From Anoxybacillus flavithermus (GTDB lineage Bacteria > Bacillota > Bacilli > Bacillales > Anoxybacillaceae), in contig NZ_PEDM01000017.1 of the NCBI RefSeq assembly GCF_002742685.1, forward strand, positions 1 through 44,100: a stretch of DNA of 44,100 nucleotides, written 5' to 3'. Shown piece by piece: positions 24,382 through 32,375 of this stretch. The notes under the pieces were generated by a model. That model saw nothing but the letters and a program-made list of their open reading frames with translations. It was not told the origin of the DNA and searched no databases. Position numbers and translations under genes: made by a program. The stretch's first letter is position 1. Every line of letters starts with the position of its first letter.

Positions 24382-25824
24382 CTATTGCGCTGTATAGTAT
24401 TTTACAATACCTTGATAAATCGCTTCTGCATATATATTTTGATACTCTGACGATGTCAACTTGGCACGATCTTCGGCGTTAGAAATAAATCCAAGTTCAA
24501 CGAGTACACTCGTGACGCTATTGTTGCGCAACACATACAGCCCGCTATTTTTTACGCCACGATCGACCATATTCGCCATGCGGACAATCTCCTCTTGAAT
24601 GTATTGCGCTAATTTTTTGCTTTCTTCAGCATTCGGATTCGTTGATGAATCGTAATACACTTCTGCTCCTTTCGCACTTGTGTTCGTCGCTGAATTTGTG
24701 TGAATGCTGACAAACATTTCGGCATAGTTATTTTTTGCAATATCGACACGATCTTGCAGCGTTGGGTACACATCAGTCTCCCGCGTCATAATAACCGTTG
24801 CACCTGCTTTTTCAAGTTTATCTTTTAACAATTTGGCTACTTCAAGCACAATCGTTTTTTCATTTGCTCCCCCGCTTATCGCACCGGGATCTTTCCCGCC
24901 ATGCCCGGCATCGACGACAATAATGCGCCCTTTCACAGGTGAGCCTGCGATATTTCGCAATTTTAAATATGTTTTATGCACGTAAGCAAACTGACCATTA
25001 TAAGCAATTTTTGCCCAATATCCGCTTATATCGTACACATCCACAACTTGTCCTTTTTGCAATGTTCCAACAAGCGTTCCTGTCGTTGACGGCGTTTGTC
25101 GAACATTTAGCGTAGAAATCGTCACCGTTCCTTGAATATTTGTTTTTCCTTGTTCGATTAAGTCCGGCAACGGCAAACGGAACTGATCGTTAATCGTCCG
25201 AGCTAACAACGTCGCAAATTCAGCACGAGAGATGGCGTCTTTCGGGAAAAATTGTCCGTCCCGTCCGTTCGCTATACCGTGATAATATAGGCGATTAATG
25301 TGCGCAAGCGCCCAATGTCCCACTGTGTCTTTAAATACCGCCGCGGCCTCAACCGCAGCACCTTTGCTTGGAAGAGAAAAAGCGTTCACAAGAACGATGC
25401 TCATTTCGGCGCGGGAAAGACTGTCATTTGGACGAAAATTCGTCGTACCGTCTCCCCCCATAACGCCAAGCTGTACCGCACGCGCAATCCAGCCACGCGC
25501 CCAATGATTTGCTGGAATATCTTGAAATGGCAACGTTCCCTCGTTCCACTCTGTTTGCCCAAGAGCGCTAATGATCATTTTTGCCGCTTCTGCCCGCGTC
25601 ACCGATTGCGCTGGGCGGAACTCTGATGTTTGTCCAATTTGATAACCGTTAATAATTTGCGCATTTGCTAAAAAATCAATTTCATTTTTTGCCCAATGAT
25701 TGTCCCCGACATCAACAAATCGTCCTTCTTGCTTTGATTCTGTGTTTGCCCAACTATGCAAGGGAACAGAAAAAAAAGCAAGAAAAACGATCAACAAACA
25801 ATATACGCCACGTTTCCCCAGCAT
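24382..25824 (-). CDS. SLH-SH3b-N-acetylmuramoyl-L-alanine amidase
   Basis: This is a 480-residue secreted peptidoglycan amidase that cleaves the bond between MurNAc and L-alanine. In order it has a signal peptide (residues 1-27), three SLH repeats (about 33-215), an SH3b domain (VTISTLNVRQTPSTTGTLVG near 228-290) and a zinc-dependent Amidase_3 domain (RIIVVDAGHGGKDPGAISGG, a Glu-containing KTIVLEVAKLL, VSIHTNSATN, and VLVELGFISNAEDRAKL with the catalytic Glu). All zinc-ligand motifs are present. The SLH repeats would target it to the S-layer-binding polymer, the SH3b domain to peptidoglycan. Confidence 0.94.
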   Translation of the reverse strand: MLGKRGVYCLLIVFLAFFSVPLHSWANTESKQEGRFVDVGDNHWAKNEIDFLANAQIINGYQIGQTSEFRPAQSVTRAEAAKMIISALGQTEWNEGTLPFQDIPANHWARGWIARAVQLGVMGGDGTTNFRPNDSLSRAEMSIVLVNAFSLPSKGAAVEAAAVFKDTVGHWALAHINRLYYHGIANGRDGQFFPKDAISRAEFATLLARTINDQFRLPLPDLIEQGKTNIQGTVTISTLNVRQTPSTTGTLVGTLQKGQVVDVYDISGYWAKIAYNGQFAYVHKTYLKLRNIAGSPVKGRIIVVDAGHGGKDPGAISGGANEKTIVLEVAKLLKDKLEKAGATVIMTRETDVYPTLQDRVDIAKNNYAEMFVSIHTNSATNTSAKGAEVYYDSSTNPNAEESKKLAQYIQEEIVRMANMVDRGVKNSGLYVLRNNSVTSVLVELGFISNAEDRAKLTSSEYQNIYAEAIYQGIVKYYTAQ

Positions 25825-26021
25825 GTTCTTCTCCCTTTCGACATTTTTCTACCATTAAGCATAACAAACAATCCTAACCTTTTCCATACCCGACAACGCA
25901 TATTTTTCTTTTCGGCACATCTCTATCTTTTTCGACAAAAAACGACACTAAACGACAAATTTATACAACAAAGTTATTATTTTTGTAGTGATTTTTTTTA
26001 TAAAAAGGCTATACTTACTTA

Positions 26022-26084
26022 TGCGATAAGGTTTTGGTTGCTAAGTCAGCCTCCCCGCCCTCTGGAAATGGCGGGGCTTTTTTT
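26022..26084 (+). ncRNA. Candidate plus-strand small RNA ending in a strong terminator
   Basis: CCCCGCC/GGCGGGG (26053-26059 with 26070-26076) followed by seven T is a strong intrinsic terminator on the plus strand. No plus-strand gene lies upstream: the amidase at 24382-25824 is on the minus strand. A TATACT box at 26010-26015 could start an RNA of about 60-65 nt, though its -35 is poor. On the minus strand the hairpin has no T run and is a poor terminator for the subtilase that ends at 26089. The RNA class is not recognised. Confidence 0.3.
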
Positions 26085-26088
26085 ATGC

Positions 26089-28308
26089 TCATTTTGTCGG
26101 ATTTTGTCGAATAAATGTCGACGTACGTACAAGCATGGCGCACATTTGCGCTCTCGTCACAGGTTCATTCGGATGAAAATATGGGGTTTTTGCCACGATC
26201 CCTCGTTCCGCTAGCAACTGCACCGCTTTCCACATATGTTGTTGTGTTATATCTTGAAATGGGTAAACAGAACGAATCGGCTCGTTCTCTAGTTGAAGCG
26301 CACGCACGAGGAGTAAAGCAAACTGTCCACGCGTCAGTTGCTCATGTAAAAATGCTCGTTCCCCATTCCCTTTCACAATTCCTTTTTCCGCAGCTGTTGC
26401 AATAATAAGCGCATCAGTTGATGTAAGTGGCACATCGGCAAATGGAGATTGCAAGATGGACGGTACCTCCCATCGGAATAAACGAGAAAGCATGACGATA
26501 CTTTGTCGGCGTGTGACACGATCATTTGGACGAAACAATCCGCTTGGAAGTCCGCGTATGACCTGTAGTTGCTGTGCTTGCATGATCGCATCATATGCCC
26601 AATACGTTTTTTTTACATCAGAAAACGTTGCCGTTCGAATAGGAACGGAACGGACGTCATAGGCGACTACTCGTTTTTGATCGTCGGTAATGACAACCGC
26701 CACATCTCCTTGTTGTTTAGCTAAATCAAACAAACGAAACGGCATCATTTCTTTAGCTACGTTAAACGAATGAACGAGCTTTCCGTTCACAAAAAGATGA
26801 CCTTGTTTCCCGACAAAGCGAGAAGACAAACCTAAAATATACGTGCGATTTTTTTCAATGGGCTGTCCCGGCTGTAAATTTAGCCAGTCGATGCCTAGTG
26901 GAGTCGATAAAGCGATGGCTTGTTGCCACTGTATCATTCCATATCCGGTATATATATCATATCCGCGCCAATACACGTCTTTTGCTGTTTTCCATAAACG
27001 TTTCCGAAGTTGAATCGCATCTTCTTCAGGATACATCGCCTGCAACGTCGCAAGTAATGCCGAAACGTGCGGCGCTGCCATCGATGTTCCTCGCATCGTA
27101 CGATAGCCAGATAAATATGTGCTAATTAAAAAATCTCCTGGGGCACTCACTTCCACATCCCAACCGTAATTTGAAATAGAAAGAGGATTTTGTTTTCGAT
27201 CAATGGCCGCTACCGTAATGACCCCAGGATAACTCGCAGGATAAATGTTTGTCGTCAGCATATGACTATTGCCAGCCGCCGCCACAACATGCACACCACG
27301 TTTTACAGCTTCTTCGATGATCGATTTTAACACTTCTGTTTCTCCTTGACCGGCTAAACTTAAATTAATAATGGAAGCGCTGTGCTCAAGCGCGTATTTG
27401 ACCCCTTTGGCAATTTCAAAGTCACCGCCGACTCCGTAACGGTCTAACACTTTAATTGGTAAAATATCGATTGGCGCGTCCCCAATCAGTCCTGCTATTC
27501 CTTTTCCGTTATTGACGCTAGCAGCTAAAATCCCCGTCACATGCGTCCCATGTCCAAATGTATCATCGGCATATCGCTTGTTTTCTGCATAATCCACGCT
27601 GACACTATATAGCACATGATCGCTTAAATCTTCATGTGATGCGACGCCCGAATCGACGACCGCAATGAGAATATGATTAACCCCTTTCAATTCCATAATG
27701 CGCGGAGCTTTTGTCCAATTTGGTGCCGTAACATATAAATGAACCGTTGAGGAAGGACGAGAGAGAAGAACATCCAGACGAGCAAGTTCTCCTTCGTTCT
27801 CCCCTAACATCGCCCCTGTTTCATCTTTCACCTGTATACGCCACGGTCCTTCGATATGATCGACTGTGACAGAAAGGCGAGATAATGTTTCTTCTCCGAG
27901 CGCAATGACGATATGTTCCCCTTCAAACGATTCACCATCGTACACGTATTCTCGTCCATCAACAATCATCTGTTTACCGATCAGCCGATTCATAGATGTT
28001 AGCGAAGGCATGGACCAACGAATCATCGGCAAAGACCATTGCTCAGAAAACAACGGGTCATCAATCGCAGCTTGCTTCATATCGTTTTTCTCCATTTTTA
28101 AAACAAACGGCAAGCGAGAGATCTTTTCCCGTTCTTCTTCTGTTACCGCCACTTTCGCAAACGATCCGACCGTATCTACAACGTATGATTGGATATAAGA
28201 GAAATTTGACGGATGCCGCACTTGCACGATCCATTCCTCTTTTTCGTTCGCTTGGACGACGCAAGGAAATAAAAAGAAAACAACACATAGCCATAACCAC
28301 CTGTTCAC
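26089..28308 (-). CDS. Cell-surface subtilase (S8 peptidase) with three SLH domains
   Basis: This is a 739-residue secreted serine protease. In order it has a signal peptide (VVFFLFPCVVQA), a pro-region with weak I9-like features, and an S8 catalytic domain with Asp in LIAVVDSGVASHEDLSD (near residue 219), His in FGHGTHVTGILAASV (near 254), oxyanion Asn in VVAAAGNSHML and Ser in RGTSMAAPHVSALLATLQAM (near 410). A short beta-rich region and three SLH repeats close the protein (from about residue 560). All triad residues are present, so it should be active. The GTG at 28308 is chosen because AGGAGG sits eight bases upstream. The GTG at 28317 lies inside that ribosome-binding site. Confidence 0.93.
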   Translation of the reverse strand: MNRWLWLCVVFFLFPCVVQANEKEEWIVQVRHPSNFSYIQSYVVDTVGSFAKVAVTEEEREKISRLPFVLKMEKNDMKQAAIDDPLFSEQWSLPMIRWSMPSLTSMNRLIGKQMIVDGREYVYDGESFEGEHIVIALGEETLSRLSVTVDHIEGPWRIQVKDETGAMLGENEGELARLDVLLSRPSSTVHLYVTAPNWTKAPRIMELKGVNHILIAVVDSGVASHEDLSDHVLYSVSVDYAENKRYADDTFGHGTHVTGILAASVNNGKGIAGLIGDAPIDILPIKVLDRYGVGGDFEIAKGVKYALEHSASIINLSLAGQGETEVLKSIIEEAVKRGVHVVAAAGNSHMLTTNIYPASYPGVITVAAIDRKQNPLSISNYGWDVEVSAPGDFLISTYLSGYRTMRGTSMAAPHVSALLATLQAMYPEEDAIQLRKRLWKTAKDVYWRGYDIYTGYGMIQWQQAIALSTPLGIDWLNLQPGQPIEKNRTYILGLSSRFVGKQGHLFVNGKLVHSFNVAKEMMPFRLFDLAKQQGDVAVVITDDQKRVVAYDVRSVPIRTATFSDVKKTYWAYDAIMQAQQLQVIRGLPSGLFRPNDRVTRRQSIVMLSRLFRWEVPSILQSPFADVPLTSTDALIIATAAEKGIVKGNGERAFLHEQLTRGQFALLLVRALQLENEPIRSVYPFQDITQQHMWKAVQLLAERGIVAKTPYFHPNEPVTRAQMCAMLVRTSTFIRQNPTK

Positions 28309-28447
28309 ACTTGCCACCTCCTACGTACTTCCATTGTATCGCCTTCCCTTCGGCATGAATAGACAAAAATCGCAACTACATAAAATAGGCATTTAACTGA
28401 AAAATAATAGTTTTTTAATATTTTAATAAAAAATATTTGTAGAATTT

Positions 28448-28456
28448 TGTTATAAT
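28448..28456 (+). promoter_or_regulatory. Extended -10 promoter of the SLH 5'-nucleotidase
   Basis: TTGT-TATAAT with the TG of an extended -10 lies 38 bases upstream of the ATG, followed by GAAGGAGG as ribosome-binding site. The -35 region is AT-rich and not clear. Confidence 0.5.
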
Positions 28457-28493
28457 GTAGAAGATTCATAATGAAATAGAAGGAGGAAAAAAG

Positions 28494-30416
28494 ATGTACA
28501 AAATGAAAAAATGGCTTGTGCTTGCTTGTATGTTTGCGGTTGCCTTCGTTCTCCAACCACAAGCATCTGAAGCAAGCGAACATGTAACACGCGGGGAGTT
28601 TATTCAACAACTGATTACGACGCTTGGAGTCGATGTCAAAAGTGAAGTAAAAGATCTTCCTTTTACAGACGTTGACCCACAACTTGCACCTTACGTCGAA
28701 GCAGCTATTCGTCTTGGCATCGCAAGCGGAAAGACGGAAACGACATTTGCGCCAAATGAAAAACTAACACGTGAACAAGCATATGTCTTTCTCATTCGCT
28801 CGTTACAACTTCGTCATCACTACGCAACGAACGTATTTAAATTGTACAAAGATGGAGAAGCGACAAAGCCTTGGGCAAAACAATCGCTCGCTGCAGCTCT
28901 TCATCTCGGGTTGCTCCAAGGATATAGCGATAAAACGATTCGACCACAACAATGGCTCACAGCTGAGCAAACAAAAACGATTTTAAAACGATACGAAACA
29001 AATATTGAAAAAATTACATTCATTCATACAAATGATACACATGGCCGCATTATTGCGAACGAAAAGAACGGGGAAATGGGCTTTGCAAAAATCGCAAAAA
29101 TTGCTCAAGATGCGCGTCAAAAAAATAAACAAACGTTACTTGTCGATTTAGGCGATACGTTTCATGGGACTACATATGTTAATTTAAATAGCGGACAAGC
29201 TGTCGTTGATTTGATGAATGCGATGAAATACGATGCAATGGTTCCAGGCAACCACGATTTCAACTACGGTCAAAACCGTTTGCTTGAGCTAAAACAAGCG
29301 GTTCAATTCCCAGTCGTTAGCGGAAACATTTATAAAAACGGACAACCATTTTTACCTGCCTATACGATTAAACAAGTCGGCAATAAAAAAATTGCCCTTG
29401 TCGGTTTAACAGCGACAGATACAGCAGTAAAAACAAATCCTGCAGGCATTGTTGGCATTACATTCGCCGATGAAGAAGCGACGTTAAAACAACTCGTAAG
29501 TGAATTAAAAGGAAAAGTAGACCACATTGTCGTCTTATCACACTCTGGCTTACAAACAGACGAAAAACTGGCAAACAACGTATCGGGCGTCGATGTCATT
29601 CTCGGCGGTCATAGCCACGATACAATTGAAGCACCGAAAAAATTTAAATATGCATACGTTTCGCAAGCGTTTGAATACGGAAAAGCGCTCGGACAAACGA
29701 ATTTATTATTCTACAAAGGCAAACTAATCGGCGTCAACGGCTTCTTATATCGCGATCATGCAACAAAACAAGAAGATGCAAACATTCGAGCGATCGTTGA
29801 CACGTACAAATCAAATGTAGATGCTACGCTACAACAAGTGCTCGCAACCATTGACGTTAACTTAGACGGCGAACGCGCAAACGTACGGACGAAAGAAACA
29901 AACCTTGGCAACCTCATTGCTGATGCGATGCGCCAAGCGCTACAAACCGATGTTGCCCTAACAAATGGTGGTGGGATTCGCGCTTCCATTCCAAAAGGAG
30001 ATGTCACACGCAATCACGTGCTAACAACATTACCTTTTGCCAATACACTTGTGAAAGTATCGATGAGTGGAGCAGATTTGAAAAAAGCGCTTGAACACGG
30101 CGTGCGGCTCTATCCTGAACAAAATGGAGGTTTCCCGCACGTTTCAGGTATTCGTTTCACATTTGATCCGACAAAACCAGCCGGATCGCGCATTACATCC
30201 GTTCAAATTAACGGACAACCGCTTGATGAAACGAAAACGTATACCGTTGCCACAAACGACTTTATCGCAAAAGGCGGCGACGGCTACGACATGTTCGCCG
30301 CAAGCAAACTCGAATTTGATAGCGGTGAATTGTTAAGCACCGTCGTCATGAACTATTTACAATCACAAAAACCGATTCCAACGGTAGAAGGGAGAATAAC
30401 TGTCACGAATCAATAA
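28494..30416 (+). CDS. Cell-wall 5'-nucleotidase / UDP-sugar hydrolase family protein with N-terminal SLH domains
   Basis: The 640-residue secreted enzyme has a signal peptide (residues 1-25), two to three SLH repeats (about 28-165), a calcineurin-like metallophosphoesterase domain and a 5'-nucleotidase C-terminal domain. Metal-site motifs are visible: FIHTNDTHGRI near residue 177, LLVDLGDTFHGT, VPGNHDFNYGQNR near 251, VVLSHSGLQTD and VILGGHSHDT. The C-terminal domain has GNLIADAMRQ, ALTNGGGIRASIPKGDVT and NDFIAKGGDGYDMF. It would release phosphate and nucleosides from extracellular nucleotides at the cell surface. It is transcribed divergently from the subtilase. Confidence 0.94.
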   Translation: MYKMKKWLVLACMFAVAFVLQPQASEASEHVTRGEFIQQLITTLGVDVKSEVKDLPFTDVDPQLAPYVEAAIRLGIASGKTETTFAPNEKLTREQAYVFLIRSLQLRHHYATNVFKLYKDGEATKPWAKQSLAAALHLGLLQGYSDKTIRPQQWLTAEQTKTILKRYETNIEKITFIHTNDTHGRIIANEKNGEMGFAKIAKIAQDARQKNKQTLLVDLGDTFHGTTYVNLNSGQAVVDLMNAMKYDAMVPGNHDFNYGQNRLLELKQAVQFPVVSGNIYKNGQPFLPAYTIKQVGNKKIALVGLTATDTAVKTNPAGIVGITFADEEATLKQLVSELKGKVDHIVVLSHSGLQTDEKLANNVSGVDVILGGHSHDTIEAPKKFKYAYVSQAFEYGKALGQTNLLFYKGKLIGVNGFLYRDHATKQEDANIRAIVDTYKSNVDATLQQVLATIDVNLDGERANVRTKETNLGNLIADAMRQALQTDVALTNGGGIRASIPKGDVTRNHVLTTLPFANTLVKVSMSGADLKKALEHGVRLYPEQNGGFPHVSGIRFTFDPTKPAGSRITSVQINGQPLDETKTYTVATNDFIAKGGDGYDMFAASKLEFDSGELLSTVVMNYLQSQKPIPTVEGRITVTNQ

Positions 30417-30440
30417 AAGACGTCCACATGGGCGTCTTTT
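30415..30440 (+). terminator. Intrinsic terminator after the 5'-nucleotidase
   Basis: AAAAGACGTCC/GGGCGTCTTTT (30415-30425 with 30430-30440, one G-T pair) with a four-base loop and a T run overlaps the end of the stop codon. Confidence 0.88.
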
Positions 30441-30462
30441 ATTGCGTTAAATTCCAAAATAC

Positions 30463-30490
30463 GTGACAAAAGGAAATGATATGGTATAAT
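30463..30490 (+). promoter_or_regulatory. Sigma-A promoter of the stalk-domain gene
   Basis: GTGACA (30463-30468), a 16-base spacer and TATAAT (30485-30490) form a good sigma-A promoter, with transcription expected to start near 30497. An in-frame ATG at 30489 overlaps the -10 box, so it cannot be in the transcript. The real start is therefore downstream. Confidence 0.7.
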
Positions 30491-30512
30491 GTGTTGGGAA
30501 GGAGTGGTAGTT

Positions 30513-32345
30513 TTGTTTAAAAAAATTATTGGATATGCACTCATTGCACTCATGATCTTTTCATCTATCCCAACATCTACCGAGGCAACAAGTATTCGAC
30601 CGATGCATATCCCCATCATCTCAAACGGAAAAGCGCTACAAACAGATGCATCGCCGATTATGGTGAACAATCGCATTCTCGTCCCATTTCGAGCGATCGC
30701 TCAAACGATGGGGGCAAATGTTTTTTGGAATGCAAACACAAAACAAGTAACGGTTCAAAAAAATAAAAAGGTTATTTTTCTTACAGTTCAATCATCGGCA
30801 GCGACAATCAATGATCAAACCGTTACACTTGACGCCCCACCAATCATTTACAAAGGGCGCACGTTTGTCCCTATTCGGTTTGTCGCTGAAGCGCTTGACG
30901 CCAACGTGCAATGGACTGGAAAAGAGGTGCGCATCTTTTGGTCAGTTCTCCAGACAAGTGCTGGGGCAGTGTACGTGAACCAAACGAAAGTTACAAACAA
31001 CACCATGACGGATGGGGTATATACATATGTTCCGTTAAAAAAATTGTTAACAGCGATCGATGTAAATGTTGATTGGATTGAAACAGAGGAAACGATGCTC
31101 GTTCGCTTATCTCGCGGACAAATGACAATTACAGAAGGAAAAAAAGAATTAGTAGTTGATGATCATCAGATTGTCGCACCGCTTGCACCAATTCGACTAA
31201 ACGATGAATGGTACGTATCTGCTTCATGGGTCATGACTGTTTTTGGCGCACAAATGACTCGAAACGGAAATAACGATTTATTTTTCTCGATTCCTCGAAC
31301 GACGTTTCGCAGTCCGTTACTGCCAATCGCCGAAACTTCAATTGCTGTCCCACAGCACGTGACAACACCAAAAATGGCTGATGACCGTCGTCTATTAATA
31401 AGCGACAACCCAGAAGTGTTAACACCTGTTTCTGTGCCAAATCAGCAAGCGACGTTAGCACTTGATCACGTGCAAGGACAACAAGGAACGATGGACCATC
31501 GCGTATTTGGCTGGCACGTCAACAACTTAGGCACTCGCGCCACTGTCGCCATTATTGTTGACAATCGTTCTTCTAACGACATCATTGTCACGAATATAAA
31601 AGGAACATCCCGAACAAGTCCAAACAGTTGGGGACATTACGATGTCGGTTTACCACTGGCTGAAACGGTGCTACGACAAGCGCTCACAACCGCACCAACG
31701 GTGAAAGTGAAAGCAGGAACGAGCGCAGTCATTCAAGCGTTTGATGTGTCAAACAACCAACTGCTCGGATTTTTATATGACTTCACCATTCAGCAAGAAA
31801 ACGGTACAGGAAACTATCGCATTCGCACAGTCGTCACAAGCTCGTCAGCGAATTTCTCAACGATTTCTCCTACGCTCGCACCACTTGATTCTTATGCGAC
31901 TCATCCGCGCGGCGTGTGGAAAGGAACAACGTTAGAAGCCACGTTGCCGACATATACGATCGATAACGAACCAGTCGCCTACAGCATATCAAACGGAAAA
32001 ACAGATCATCTTCTTTCCGTTGCCAATGCATTAAGCGACCCGACCGAAACGGTGCACAATCCCGGTCATTACGGCTTAACGTACCGTCTATCGCTTCCGA
32101 TTCAAAATGAAACGGGGGAAATACAAACGGTTCGCCTCCGTTTTAGCGCCCGCGGCGGGTCATATTGTGGGGCTGTAAAAGTAAACGGTGTCGTCTATGT
32201 CATCCCGCCGCTTCGGCCATTTACACAATCTGCATCTGTCGACTATATCGTCTTTTCAAATCAAGACATGATCTCGCTTGAATTTATGCATGCAGGCGGA
32301 GCTGCACTGCCACTTGGGGTTGAAGTTTCGACGGTGAGAAAATAA
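30513..32345 (+). CDS. Secreted protein with copper-amine-oxidase N-terminal (stalk) domains
   Basis: About 610 residues. After a signal peptide (LFKKIIGYALIALMIFSSIP) there is a copper amine oxidase N-terminal-like domain: SPIMVNNRILVPFRAIAQTM, APPIIYKGRTFVPIRFVAEA and LDANVQWTGKEVRIFW, residues about 30-150. A second, diverged copy follows (YVPLKKLLTAIDVNVDWIE, residues 165-260). This domain is common in Firmicute surface proteins and is not itself an oxidase. The C-terminal half is beta-rich and not recognised, and no SLH repeat is present. The start is the TTG at 30513, eight bases after AAGGAG, chosen because the upstream ATG lies in the -10 box. The surface role is unknown. Confidence 0.88.
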   Translation: MFKKIIGYALIALMIFSSIPTSTEATSIRPMHIPIISNGKALQTDASPIMVNNRILVPFRAIAQTMGANVFWNANTKQVTVQKNKKVIFLTVQSSAATINDQTVTLDAPPIIYKGRTFVPIRFVAEALDANVQWTGKEVRIFWSVLQTSAGAVYVNQTKVTNNTMTDGVYTYVPLKKLLTAIDVNVDWIETEETMLVRLSRGQMTITEGKKELVVDDHQIVAPLAPIRLNDEWYVSASWVMTVFGAQMTRNGNNDLFFSIPRTTFRSPLLPIAETSIAVPQHVTTPKMADDRRLLISDNPEVLTPVSVPNQQATLALDHVQGQQGTMDHRVFGWHVNNLGTRATVAIIVDNRSSNDIIVTNIKGTSRTSPNSWGHYDVGLPLAETVLRQALTTAPTVKVKAGTSAVIQAFDVSNNQLLGFLYDFTIQQENGTGNYRIRTVVTSSSANFSTISPTLAPLDSYATHPRGVWKGTTLEATLPTYTIDNEPVAYSISNGKTDHLLSVANALSDPTETVHNPGHYGLTYRLSLPIQNETGEIQTVRLRFSARGGSYCGAVKVNGVVYVIPPLRPFTQSASVDYIVFSNQDMISLEFMHAGGAALPLGVEVSTVRK

Positions 32346-32375
32346 AAGGATGTCCGCGATGGACATCCTTTTATT
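32341..32375. terminator. Bidirectional terminator between stalk-domain and SLH genes
   Basis: A perfect 15-bp inverted repeat AATAAAAGGATGTCC/GGACATCCTTTTATT (32341-32355 with 32361-32375) with loop GCGAT separates the convergent genes and overlaps both stop codons. Confidence 0.93.

Noticed and set aside
25825-26050. Possible riboswitch upstream of the SLH amidase or for the subtilase
   Set aside because: I could match no known aptamer consensus, and the only strong hairpin is oriented as a plus-strand terminator.
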